DNA of 64,000 nucleotides from Enterobacter kobei (GTDB taxonomy: Bacteria > Pseudomonadota > Gammaproteobacteria > Enterobacterales > Enterobacteriaceae). The notes below the pieces were generated by a model. It saw only the letters and a list, made by a program, of their open reading frames with translations. It was not told the origin of the DNA and searched no databases. The stretch spans positions 4,092,001 through 4,156,000 of the forward strand of contig NZ_AP024590.1 of the NCBI RefSeq assembly GCF_018323985.1. Direction: 5' to 3'. Shown piece after piece: positions 25,908 through 34,179 of the stretch (the first letter of the stretch is position 1; each line of letters begins with the position of its first letter). The position numbers were made by a program, and so were the translations under genes.

Positions 25908-26905
25908 TTTTCCAGCACCTGACGATAACCAAACAGCCCCGCCGAACCGCCGGTGTGGATAAACACCACATTTTCGTCCTGGCGGAAATGACCGTTGCGG
26001 ATCAGATCCACCAGTCCGGCAAAGCCTTTTCCTGAATAGACCGGATCCAGCAAGATACCTTCATGGCGCGCCAGCAGTCGGATCGCCTCCAGCATGGCAT
26101 CGGTGGGCAGCCCGTAGCCATCGCCTACGTAGTCGCTGTTTGCCACCACGCTGCTGCGCGGCAACTCGCCCGCCACACCCAGCAGCGCAAGGGTGCGGGA
26201 GGCCAGGTTCCAGACGTTCTCTTCCTGCTTCTCTTTCGGCGCGCGCACGCTGATGCCGAGCACGGGCACATGGCTATTGGTCGCAGTAAATCCGGCGACA
26301 AGGCCCGCCTGGGTGCCGGTGCTGCCGGTGGCGTGCACCACGTGATCGATGCGTAAGCGTAACCGGGAGGACTGGTAAAGCAGCTCTTCGGCACAGGCTA
26401 CGTAGCCCAGCGCGCCGATGGGGTTAGAGCCGCCGCCGGGGATAACATAAGGGTTAAAGCCCTGTTCGCGCAGCGTGGCGGCATAGTTGTCCATCGCCTG
26501 TTGCATATCAGTGCCGCCCGGCAGATGAGCGACAATTTCACCGCCCAGCAGCTCATCAAGCAGCACATTGCCCGATCGCTGATACTCTTCGCCAAAATCC
26601 GTTACGCGTTTTTCTAACAGTACCTTCGCTGGCAGGCCCAATTTTGCCGCCCCGGCAATGGTCTGACGTACATGGTTAGACTGGGTTGCCCCCTGGGTAA
26701 TAATCACGTCGGCACTCTTTTGCAGCGCATCGGCCAGCAAAAATTCCAGCTTGCGGGTTTTATTTCCCCCGGTGGCAAGGCCGGTGGCGTCATCCCGCTT
26801 GATCCATATTTTCGGTCCGCCCAGTAATTTACTCAAATTCTCTAAAGGTTCGAGCGGCGTGGGAAAATGACCTAACGAAAGGCGAGGAAAACGGGCCAGA
26901 TGCAT
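25904..26905 (-). CDS. PLP-dependent lyase, D-cysteine desulfhydrase / L-cysteate sulfo-lyase family
   Basis: A 333-residue fold-type II PLP enzyme of the group that includes DcyD (D-cysteine to pyruvate, sulfide and ammonia), CuyA (L-cysteate to pyruvate, sulfite and ammonia) and ACC deaminase. The PLP lysine lies in GGNKTRKLEF (about residue 51), followed by QSNHVRQT and, late in the chain, LLDPVYSGKGFAGL. The segment RDDATGLATGGNKTRKLE resembles CuyA-type proteins as I remember them more than E. coli DcyD, which has RDDVTPMAMGGNKLRKLE. Together with a sulfonate-type transporter this favours a cysteate lyase, but D-cysteine desulfhydrase remains possible. It is the first gene of the block, with AAGGAG upstream of the ATG. 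Confidence 0.8.
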   Translation of the reverse strand: MHLARFPRLSLGHFPTPLEPLENLSKLLGGPKIWIKRDDATGLATGGNKTRKLEFLLADALQKSADVIITQGATQSNHVRQTIAGAAKLGLPAKVLLEKRVTDFGEEYQRSGNVLLDELLGGEIVAHLPGGTDMQQAMDNYAATLREQGFNPYVIPGGGSNPIGALGYVACAEELLYQSSRLRLRIDHVVHATGSTGTQAGLVAGFTATNSHVPVLGISVRAPKEKQEENVWNLASRTLALLGVAGELPRSSVVANSDYVGDGYGLPTDAMLEAIRLLARHEGILLDPVYSGKGFAGLVDLIRNGHFRQDENVVFIHTGGSAGLFGYRQVLEK

Positions 26906-26920
26906 AGTAGCTCCTTGAAT

Positions 26921-26938
26921 ATTTGCTTATCAGCAAAT
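26921..26938. promoter_or_regulatory. 18-base inverted repeat upstream of the lyase gene, possible operator
   Basis: ATTTGCT and AGCAAAT form perfect seven-base arms around a TATC spacer, 16-33 bases before the lyase start codon and just upstream of its ribosome-binding site. The position suits a repressor operator for the whole eleven-gene block. No regulator gene lies in the block, so the binder would be encoded elsewhere. Confidence 0.4.
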
Positions 26939-27030
26939 TAATAACAGTCGGATCACTTTACACCGCCAGGCTTTACGTCTAATGACAAATAAAAAATATC
27001 TATTGCTGAAAATTAACTAACCGCAGAAAT

Positions 27031-27064
27031 AAAAAAAGCCCCTTATTAAAGAGGCTTTTTATTT
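27031..27064. terminator. Terminator after rnr (bidirectional appearance)
   Basis: The stem AAAGCCCCTT/AAGAGGCTTT (one mismatch) with an ATTA loop has As on one side and Ts on the other. It lies 17 bases past the rnr stop in the direction of rnr transcription. It separates rnr from the inserted block and from rlmB. Confidence 0.85.
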
Positions 27065-27081
27065 ACTTCATTGTTGCCGAC

Positions 27082-29547
27082 TTACTCAGCGACTTTCTTT
27101 TTCGCCGTGCGTTTTGCTTTGGTGGCCGCCGCGATTTTTTGCGTTTTCGCGGACGGGGCTGCCTTCGGCTTTTTCTCTTTCTTCGGTTTCGGCTGCGCGT
27201 TGTCCGGGTTTTTGGCTTTCGGTTTGCCTTTTTCACCCCGGAACGCGTTGTCCGGCTCAAAGTTTACTTTTTTGCCGACCTGACGACGGCGGCTGCTGTT
27301 ACGTCCTGGCGCGCCTTTTTTGGCTTTTTCGCGTTCGGTTTTGCCGACGTTACGCGGCGCACGTTCGCTGGAGATCAGCGTGAAGTCGATTTTACGCTCG
27401 TCCATGTTGACCGCTTCCACGCGCACTTCCACGCGGTCGCCCAGACGATAGGTTTGCCCGCCGGATTCGCCGATTAAGCGCTGTCCCACCTGATCAAAAC
27501 GGTAGTAATCGTTGTCGAGAGACGACACGTGCACCAGACCATCGATAAACAGATCGCTCAGACGCACGAAGAAACCAAAGCCGGTAACGCTGGCAATGAC
27601 GCCAGAGAAGGTGTTGCCGACCTGATCCTGCATAAAGTCGCACTTCAGCCAGTCGGAGACTTCGCGCGTGGCTTCGTCGGCACGGCGTTCAGCCATGGAG
27701 CAGTGCTGGCCCAGTTGCAGCATCTCTTCCACGCTGTAGTGCCAGCCGCCGGTTTCGGTGCTGTCGCCTTCATGGCCCTGCTCTTTCGCCAGCAGATATT
27801 TGATGGCGCGGTGCAGGGAGAGGTCAGGATAACGACGGATCGGCGAGGTAAAGTGCGCATACTGTTGCAGCGACAGGCCAAAGTGACCGCGGTTTTCCGG
27901 ATCGTAAATCGCCTGCTTCATCGAGCGCAGCAGCATGGTTTGCAGCATTTCATGATCGGGACGATCGGCGATGGATTCCAGCAGCGCCGCGTAGTCACCC
28001 GGCTCCGGCTTACTGCCGCCCGGCAGCTCCAGGCCCAGTTCCGCCAGAACCGAGCGGAATGAGGTGATCGCTTCGTTGGTCGGACGGTCATGAATACGGA
28101 ACAGCGCCGGCTCTTTCGCTTTCTCGACAAAACGCGCCGCCGAGATGTTGGCGAGGATCATGCACTCTTCGATCAATTTGTGGGCGTCGTTACGTTCGGT
28201 CAGCTCAATGCGCTCGATACGGCGTTCAGCGTTAAAGATGAATTTCGCTTCTTCGCTCTCAAAGGAGATGCCGCCGCGCTCTTCGCGCGCCTGGTTCAGC
28301 GTTTTATAGAGGTTGTGCAGCTCTTCAATGTGCGGCACCAGCGGCGCGTACTGCTGACGCAGTTCCTGGTCGCCTTCCAGCATATGCCAGACTTTGGTAT
28401 ACGTCAGACGCGCATGCGAGCTCATCACCGCTTCATAGAATTTGTAGCCGGTTAAGCGCCCTTTGGTGGAGATGGTCATCTCGCACACCATACAGAGGCG
28501 GTCAACCTGCGGATTAAGCGAGCACAGGCCGTTAGACAGCACTTCCGGCAGCATCGGCACCACCTGCGACGGGAAGTAGACCGAGGTACCACGGTTGTGC
28601 GCTTCATCGTCCAGCGCCGTGCCAGGACGCACGTAATAACTGACGTCCGCAATGGCCACCCACAGACGCCAGCCGCCACCGCGTTTTTTCTCGCAGTAGA
28701 CCGCATCGTCGAAGTCGCGGGCGTCTTCACCGTCGATGGTCACCAGCGGCAGGTTGCGTAAATCAACACGGCCCGATTTCGCCGCTTCCGGCACCTGCTC
28801 GCTAAGGGTGGCGATCTCGTCTTCTACCGCTGTCGGCCAGACGTAAGGGATTTCGTGGGTGCGCAGCGCCATATCAACAGCCATGCTGGTACCCATATTA
28901 TCGCCCAGCACTTCGACAATTTTGCCGATGGCTTTGGTGCGACGGGTCGGGCGCTGGGTGAGTTCAACCACCACCACAAAGCCCATGCGCGCGCCCATGA
29001 TCTCTTCCGGCGGCACGAGGATATCAAAGCTCAGACGGCTGTCATCCGGCACCACAAAGCCCACACCGGCGTCGGTGAAGTAGCGGCCCACGATCTGCCC
29101 GGTGCGCGGCTCCAGCACGCGGACGATACGCGCTTCGCGGCGGCCTTTACGATCAGCGCCGAGCGGCTGCGCCAGCACGATGTCGCCGTGCATGCACATT
29201 TTCATCTGCTCAGAAGAGAGATAGAGGTCGTCTTTACGGCCTTCAACGCGTAAGAAGCCGAAGCCATCGCGGTGGCCGATGACCTTGCCTTTCAGCAGGT
29301 CGAGGCGTTCCGGCAGCGCGTAGCACTGGCGGCGGGTGAAGACCAGTTGCCCGTCGCGCTCCATGGCGCGCAGGCGGCGATGCAGCCCTTCGAGCTGTTC
29401 TTCGCCTTCGATATTGAGTTCAACCGCCAGTTCTTCGCGGTTAGCAGGCTTTTCGCGTTTGGATAAGTGATCGAGAATGAATTCACGACTGGGAATAGGG
29501 TTGGCGTACTTTTCAGCTTCGCGGTCCTGGAAAGGATCTTGTGACAT
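27082..29547 (-). CDS. rnr: ribonuclease R
   Basis: RNase R is a processive 3'-5' exoribonuclease that degrades structured RNA and takes part in trans-translation, rRNA quality control and cold adaptation. The 821-residue product matches E. coli RNase R (813): N-terminal helix-turn-helix and cold-shock domains, the RNB catalytic domain with DGEDARDFDDAVYCEK (Asp cluster, about residue 280), an S1 domain near FSGVIASVTGFGFFVRL, and a Lys-rich tail. The start is at MSQDPFQDRE (29547), preceded by GGAGG; the open frame upstream of it is leader. It follows nsrR by 38 bases and is probably cotranscribed with it. Confidence 0.97.
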   Translation of the reverse strand: MSQDPFQDREAEKYANPIPSREFILDHLSKREKPANREELAVELNIEGEEQLEGLHRRLRAMERDGQLVFTRRQCYALPERLDLLKGKVIGHRDGFGFLRVEGRKDDLYLSSEQMKMCMHGDIVLAQPLGADRKGRREARIVRVLEPRTGQIVGRYFTDAGVGFVVPDDSRLSFDILVPPEEIMGARMGFVVVVELTQRPTRRTKAIGKIVEVLGDNMGTSMAVDMALRTHEIPYVWPTAVEDEIATLSEQVPEAAKSGRVDLRNLPLVTIDGEDARDFDDAVYCEKKRGGGWRLWVAIADVSYYVRPGTALDDEAHNRGTSVYFPSQVVPMLPEVLSNGLCSLNPQVDRLCMVCEMTISTKGRLTGYKFYEAVMSSHARLTYTKVWHMLEGDQELRQQYAPLVPHIEELHNLYKTLNQAREERGGISFESEEAKFIFNAERRIERIELTERNDAHKLIEECMILANISAARFVEKAKEPALFRIHDRPTNEAITSFRSVLAELGLELPGGSKPEPGDYAALLESIADRPDHEMLQTMLLRSMKQAIYDPENRGHFGLSLQQYAHFTSPIRRYPDLSLHRAIKYLLAKEQGHEGDSTETGGWHYSVEEMLQLGQHCSMAERRADEATREVSDWLKCDFMQDQVGNTFSGVIASVTGFGFFVRLSDLFIDGLVHVSSLDNDYYRFDQVGQRLIGESGGQTYRLGDRVEVRVEAVNMDERKIDFTLISSERAPRNVGKTEREKAKKGAPGRNSSRRRQVGKKVNFEPDNAFRGEKGKPKAKNPDNAQPKPKKEKKPKAAPSAKTQKIAAATKAKRTAKKKVAE

Positions 29548-29585
29548 TGCGGTTCCTCCGTTGTCAGCTCTGGCGGAAATTTCTG

Positions 29586-30011
29586 TCATTCCACCAGCAA
29601 TAATTTATAAAGCGGTTGATTCTCTTCAACCAGGTCGGCCAGCGTGTAGCTGTCCAGCTCCTTTAGAAAGCTCTGCACGGCCTGGGAAAGGGCCTTTTTC
29701 AGGCGGCAGGCTGGTGTGATATGGCAAAATGCGCTACTGCAATTGACCAGCGTCAACGGCTCGAGTTCACGCACAACATCACCGATACCTATATCACGGG
29801 CTGGCTTACCCAGCCGGATCCCGCCGTTTTTACCCCTGACGGCCGTCACATATCCTGCCCGGCTCAGCTGGTTGATGATTTTGACCATGTGATTACGGGA
29901 CACACCGTACACTTCTGTCACTTCAGAAATACTGGTCATTCGCCCTTCCGGCAGCGACGCCATGTAGATTAAGGCACGCAATCCGTAATCGGTGAAACTC
30001 GTTAACTGCAC
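29586..30011 (-). CDS. nsrR: nitric-oxide-sensing repressor NsrR
   Basis: NsrR is an Rrf2-family repressor whose iron-sulfur cluster reacts with nitric oxide. It controls hmp, ytfE and other NO-defence genes. The 141 residues equal the E. coli length. A winged helix-turn-helix occupies about residues 1-65 (LRALIYMASLPEGRMTSISE, VYGVSRNHMVKIINQLSRAG). The cluster ligands are three cysteines spaced C-X4-C-X5-C in NCSSAFCHITPACRL. It heads the nsrR-rnr unit. Confidence 0.97.
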   Translation of the reverse strand: MQLTSFTDYGLRALIYMASLPEGRMTSISEVTEVYGVSRNHMVKIINQLSRAGYVTAVRGKNGGIRLGKPARDIGIGDVVRELEPLTLVNCSSAFCHITPACRLKKALSQAVQSFLKELDSYTLADLVEENQPLYKLLLVE

Positions 30012-30127
30012 ATCAACCTCAGGAAATAAGATAAAACGCGGGACACCCGTGGTGTATTGACAGTATTGATGATAAACCAGCCACCAGCCAGGCTGCTAAT
30101 TTATTTAGAATTGAGACGACATCGAGG

Positions 30128-30157
30128 AAAAACAAGGGGCGCTATGAAGGCGCCCCT
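30128..30157 (-). terminator. Rho-independent terminator after purA
   Basis: On the minus strand the perfect stem AGGGGCGC/GCGCCCCT with a seven-base loop is followed by TTGTTTTT. It begins eight bases past the purA stop. Confidence 0.9.
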
Positions 30158-30164
30158 GGAGTGA

Positions 30165-31463
30165 TTATGCGTCGAACGGGTCGCGCAGGATCATGGTTTC
30201 AGAACGGTCAGGACCGGTAGAGATAATATCGATCGGTACGCCCGTTAATTCTTCGATACGCTGAATGTAGTTCAGCGCAGCCTGCGGCAGGCCGCTACGT
30301 TCTTTCACACCGAAGGTGGTTTCTGACCAGCCCGGCATGGTTTCGTAAATCGGCTCGATACCTTCCCAGTCGTCGGCAGCCATCGGCGTGGTGGTCACTT
30401 CGCGGCCATCTGGCATACGGTATGCCACGCAGATTTTCACTTCTTTCAGACCATCCAGCACATCAAGCTTGGTCAGGCAGAAGCCAGACAGGGAGTTGAT
30501 CTGCACAGCGCGGCGCACCGCAACCGCGTCCAGCCAGCCGGTACGACGGCGGCGACCGGTAGTTGCACCGAACTCGTTACCCTGTTTGCACAGGAACTCG
30601 CCGATGTCGTCAAACAGCTCCGTCGGGAACGGACCTGCGCCAACGCGGGTGGAGTAAGCTTTGATGATGCCGAGCACGTAATCCACATAACGCGGACCGA
30701 TACCGGAACCTGTCGCCACGCCACCTGCGGTGGTGTTGGAGGAGGTCACATACGGATAAGTACCGTGGTCGATATCCAGCAGCGTACCCTGCGCACCTTC
30801 GAACATGATGAAATCACCACGTTTCCGCGCCTGGTCGAGCAGATCGGAGACGTCCACCACCATGGAAGTGAGGATGTCGGCAACTGCCATCACATCGTCC
30901 AGCACTTTCTGGTAGTCAACGGCTTCAACTTTGTAGAAGTTAACCAGCTGGAAGTTATGGTATTCCAGCACTTCTTTAAGTTTTGTAGCGAAGGTGTCTT
31001 TGTCAAACAGGTCGCCAACGCGCAGACCGCGACGGGCTACTTTATCTTCGTAGGCCGGACCGATACCACGACCGGTGGTGCCGATCGCTTTCGCACCGCG
31101 CGCTTTCTCACGCGCTACGTCCAGCGCCACATGATAATCGAGGATCAGCGGGCAGGCTTCAGACAGCAGCAGACGCTCGCGAACCGGGATACCGCGGTCT
31201 TCCAGTTCTTTCATCTCTTTCATTAACGCAGCAGGAGACAGCACCACGCCGTTACCAATGATGCTGGTGACGTTATCGCGGAGAATACCTGATGGAATAA
31301 GATGGAGAACGGTTTTTTCACCGTTGATTACGAGAGTATGGCCTGCGTTGTGACCGCCCTGGTAGCGTACAACATATTTAGCCCGTTCAGTCAGGAGATC
31401 GACGATCTTCCCTTTACCTTCGTCACCCCATTGGGTGCCCAGTACGACGACGTTGTTACCCAT
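30165..31463 (-). CDS. purA: adenylosuccinate synthetase
   Basis: PurA couples IMP and aspartate with GTP hydrolysis to make adenylosuccinate, the first committed step to AMP. The 432-residue protein equals the E. coli length. The GTP-binding loop is VVLGTQWGDEGKGKIVDLL at about residues 5-23; further motifs are RYQGGHNAGHT, GTTGRGIGPAYEDK and the C-terminal GPDRSETM. It is monocistronic, with a terminator downstream and a PurR-like box overlapping its ribosome-binding region. Confidence 0.98.
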   Translation of the reverse strand: MGNNVVVLGTQWGDEGKGKIVDLLTERAKYVVRYQGGHNAGHTLVINGEKTVLHLIPSGILRDNVTSIIGNGVVLSPAALMKEMKELEDRGIPVRERLLLSEACPLILDYHVALDVAREKARGAKAIGTTGRGIGPAYEDKVARRGLRVGDLFDKDTFATKLKEVLEYHNFQLVNFYKVEAVDYQKVLDDVMAVADILTSMVVDVSDLLDQARKRGDFIMFEGAQGTLLDIDHGTYPYVTSSNTTAGGVATGSGIGPRYVDYVLGIIKAYSTRVGAGPFPTELFDDIGEFLCKQGNEFGATTGRRRRTGWLDAVAVRRAVQINSLSGFCLTKLDVLDGLKEVKICVAYRMPDGREVTTTPMAADDWEGIEPIYETMPGWSETTFGVKERSGLPQAALNYIQRIEELTGVPIDIISTGPDRSETMILRDPFDA

Positions 31464-31469
31464 TTTTCA

Positions 31470-31485
31470 AAATCACCGTTTGCTT
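31470..31485 (-). promoter_or_regulatory. Possible PurR operator at purA
   Basis: On the minus strand AAGCAAACGGTGATTT resembles the PurR consensus ANGCAANCGNTTNCNT with two mismatches. It lies 7-22 bases before the purA start. E. coli purA is known to be repressed by PurR, which supports but does not prove the call. Confidence 0.45.
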
Positions 31486-31565
31486 AAAAAAGGATTCTAC
31501 CATCGCTTTTTCGGATAATCAGCACTTTTTGTCCGCTAATTTCGGCCAATCTGCGTGCTTTTCCT

Positions 31566-31763
31566 TCAGCCAATCGTTTTCCTCAACATATAGTAGACAA
31601 CGACGCCTGCAACCACTAGACCGCCGCCAAAACGACGTAAAACATTATCGGGAAGTTGAATGAGCGCGCCGATCATACGTCGCCATGCACGAGGATAAAG
31701 CATTGGCCCGAGACCTTCCAGTACCAGAACGAGCGCCAGTGCCAGCCAGATTGTGGTGTTCAT
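31566..31763 (-). CDS. yjeT: small inner-membrane protein YjeT (DUF2065)
   Basis: A 65-residue protein with two hydrophobic segments (residues about 3-20 and 45-61) and between them PRAWRRMIGALIQLPDNVLRR, the hallmark of DUF2065. E. coli YjeT has the same length and position. Its function is unknown. It follows hflC, from which it is separated by a terminator-like hairpin. Confidence 0.93.
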   Translation of the reverse strand: MNTTIWLALALVLVLEGLGPMLYPRAWRRMIGALIQLPDNVLRRFGGGLVVAGVVVYYMLRKTIG

Positions 31764-31788
31764 TTATATATAGGTATCCCTGAATAAG

Positions 31789-31823
31789 AAAACCACCGGC
31801 CCCTGAGGAACCCGGTGGTTTTT
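31789..31823 (-). terminator. Terminator-like hairpin after hflC
   Basis: The stem AAAACCACCGG/CCGGTGGTTTT around a short loop is flanked by A and T runs. It lies about 26 bases past the hflC stop and should attenuate read-through into yjeT. Confidence 0.75.
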
Positions 31824-31848
31824 AGCAGTTAAAACAGCCTGGCGGTAC

Positions 31849-32853
31849 TTATCGTACGGCGTTGCCCGGCGTCTTCATGTAGCGGAAGAAATCGCTGTCC
31901 GGACTGAGCACCATAACGTCCTGGTTGCTCTGGAAGCTGTTCTCGTAAGCGCGCAGGCTACGGATGAAGGCGTAGAAGTCTGGATCCTGGCTAAAGGCAT
32001 CAGCAAAGAGTTTAGCCGCTTCGGCATCCCCTTCACCGCGCTGGATACGCGCTTCACGCTCAGCTTCCGCCAGCGTCTTCGTCACTTCGTAATCGGAGGC
32101 CGCACGCAGCTTCTCAGCTTCTTCCTGACCCTGTGAACGGTGGCGACGGGCAACCGCTTCACGCTCAGCGCGCATACGGTTGTAAATCGCTTCCGACACT
32201 TCGTTCGGCAGGTTGATCTGCTTGATACGCACGTCGACCACTTCAATACCTAACGCCGCCATACTGTTCGGGTTCACCACCGGTACTTTACCGTTGGTTT
32301 CCGCCGTGACGCGTTTCGCGGCTTTCGCGATTTCGTCATCGGCAGCAGGCGTTGCCACTTCATCTTCGGTGCCGGCAGAACCGGAGTTCAGGGCATCGCG
32401 CACTTCCAGCGTCAGGCGACCACGGGAGTCCGTCACGATGTCTTTCACATCCAGACGACCAATCTCAGAACGCAGACGGTCAGAGAACTTACGTTTCAGC
32501 AGTACTTCGGCCTGAGATACGTCGCCACCACCGGTTGCCAGGTAGTAACGGCTGAAGTCGCTGATGCGCCACTTGATGTAGGAGTCAACAATCAGGTCTT
32601 TCTTCTCTTTGGTCACAAAGCGATCGGCCTGGTTATCCATGGTCTGGATACGGGCGTCGAGCATTTTAACCGCTTCGATAAACGGCAGTTTGAAATGCAG
32701 ACCCGGTTCAAAGACCAGCGGTTTGTTTTCGTCGTCACGGAGGACTTTACCAAAACGCATGGTAATGCCGCGCTCGCCTTCTTTCACCACGAAAATAGAC
32801 GTATAGAGCACGACCAGCACGATAATAATTACCGCAATAATAGACTTACGCAT
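31849..32853 (-). CDS. hflC: HflC, regulator of FtsH protease
   Basis: HflC is a prohibitin/stomatin-like protein that assembles with HflK into a cage around the membrane protease FtsH and limits its activity. The 334 residues equal the E. coli length: one N-terminal membrane helix (about 4-22), then a periplasmic SPFH domain (VVKEGERGITMRFGK) and a long coiled region rich in EAEREARIQRGEGDAEAAKL. It follows hflK by two bases. Confidence 0.97.
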   Translation of the reverse strand: MRKSIIAVIIIVLVVLYTSIFVVKEGERGITMRFGKVLRDDENKPLVFEPGLHFKLPFIEAVKMLDARIQTMDNQADRFVTKEKKDLIVDSYIKWRISDFSRYYLATGGGDVSQAEVLLKRKFSDRLRSEIGRLDVKDIVTDSRGRLTLEVRDALNSGSAGTEDEVATPAADDEIAKAAKRVTAETNGKVPVVNPNSMAALGIEVVDVRIKQINLPNEVSEAIYNRMRAEREAVARRHRSQGQEEAEKLRAASDYEVTKTLAEAEREARIQRGEGDAEAAKLFADAFSQDPDFYAFIRSLRAYENSFQSNQDVMVLSPDSDFFRYMKTPGNAVR

Positions 32854-32855
32854 CG

Positions 32856-34112
32856 TTATTCCCCCTGACGCTGTGAGTCGTTACGCTGCGCGTTAGCACG
32901 GCGTTGGTCCATGATGTCACCCTGGCTGGCAGTCGGTGCGGTGCTGGCGTTGCTGCTGGAGTTTGAGGCAGGCGGCAGGCGCAACAGATTGTTGGCACCG
33001 TTAGTCTCCGTCTTTGCTCCGCTGGCGTTACCGCCCTTCAGCATTTGATCCAGCGGCAGAACCATCAGGTTGCCGCCTTTATCGTTAACCAGCACTTTGC
33101 GGGTGTGGCTCAGCACTTTTTCCATGCTTTCGATATACAGACGTTCACGGGTAATTTCCGGTGCGGCTTTATATTCCGGCAGCAGCTTGGCAAAACGCGC
33201 CACTTCACCCTGGGCTTCCAGGATGGTCTGCGTGCGGTAAGCGCGGGCTTCTTCCAGAATACGCTGTGCCTGACCGTTCGCACGCGGCTGTACTTCGTTC
33301 GCGTAGGCTTCCGCTTCACGGATGGACTGCTGTTCGTTCTCACGCGCGGCAATCGCATCATCAAAGGCGGCCTGAACGGCTTCCGGCGGACGCGCAGCCT
33401 GGAAGTTGACGTCCAGCAGGGTAATACCCATGTTGTACGGACGGATCGTCTCTTCCAGTTCACGTTGGGTATCGCTACGAATAACGGTACGGCCTTCGGT
33501 GAGGATACGGTCCATGGTGTATTTGCCGATCACGCCACGCAGTGCGCTGTCGGTAGCCTGACGCAGGCTGTCATCCGCGCTGGTCACGCTAAAGAGATAG
33601 TGCTGCGGATCGGTCACGCGGTACTGCACGTTCATTTCCACCCGCACGACGTTTTCGTCGGAGGTCAGCATCACGCCGGAGGCCGCCAGCTCGCGCACGG
33701 ATTCCACGTTTACCGCCGTCACGTTATCCACGAAGGTCGGTTTCCAGTTAAGGCCTGGCTCAACCAGATGGCTGAATTTACCGAAACGGGTAACTACACC
33801 GCGCTCGGCTTCTTTAATGGTGTAGAAACCGCTGGCTGCCCAGATAATGACGGCGGCCGCAGCGACGATACCCACCACACGTCCGCCCATATGACTGCGA
33901 GGACCTGGCGCGGAATTTCCGCCGCCTGAACCGCTGCCTTTACCCCCGCCCAGACCGCCGAGTTTTTTGCTCAGCTTGCGAAAAATATCATCTAAATCAG
34001 GCGGCCCCTGTTCGCGACCGCCCTTATTTCCCCCAGAGTTACCGTCGGGCTTATTGCTGCTCCCCCACGGGTCGCGGTCTTGTCCGTTATTACCGGGCTG
34101 ATTCCACGCCAT
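32856..34112 (-). CDS. hflK: HflK, regulator of FtsH protease
   Basis: HflK is the larger partner in the HflKC complex that encloses FtsH in the inner membrane. The 418-residue protein (E. coli 419) has a glycine-rich cytoplasmic N-terminus (about residues 1-75, with several GG and GSGG runs), one membrane helix (VVGIVAAAAVIIWAASGFYTI, about 79-99) and an SPFH domain starting EAERGVVTRFGKF. A coiled coil and a Ser/Ala/Gln-rich tail follow. hflX lies 67 bases upstream. Confidence 0.97.
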   Translation of the reverse strand: MAWNQPGNNGQDRDPWGSSNKPDGNSGGNKGGREQGPPDLDDIFRKLSKKLGGLGGGKGSGSGGGNSAPGPRSHMGGRVVGIVAAAAVIIWAASGFYTIKEAERGVVTRFGKFSHLVEPGLNWKPTFVDNVTAVNVESVRELAASGVMLTSDENVVRVEMNVQYRVTDPQHYLFSVTSADDSLRQATDSALRGVIGKYTMDRILTEGRTVIRSDTQRELEETIRPYNMGITLLDVNFQAARPPEAVQAAFDDAIAARENEQQSIREAEAYANEVQPRANGQAQRILEEARAYRTQTILEAQGEVARFAKLLPEYKAAPEITRERLYIESMEKVLSHTRKVLVNDKGGNLMVLPLDQMLKGGNASGAKTETNGANNLLRLPPASNSSSNASTAPTASQGDIMDQRRANAQRNDSQRQGE

Positions 34113-34179
34113 GTTTGTGCTCCATATTTGTTATGCGGTGATATCCCCAGAGGGGAAATGTCTTCAGGTGATACGCCGG

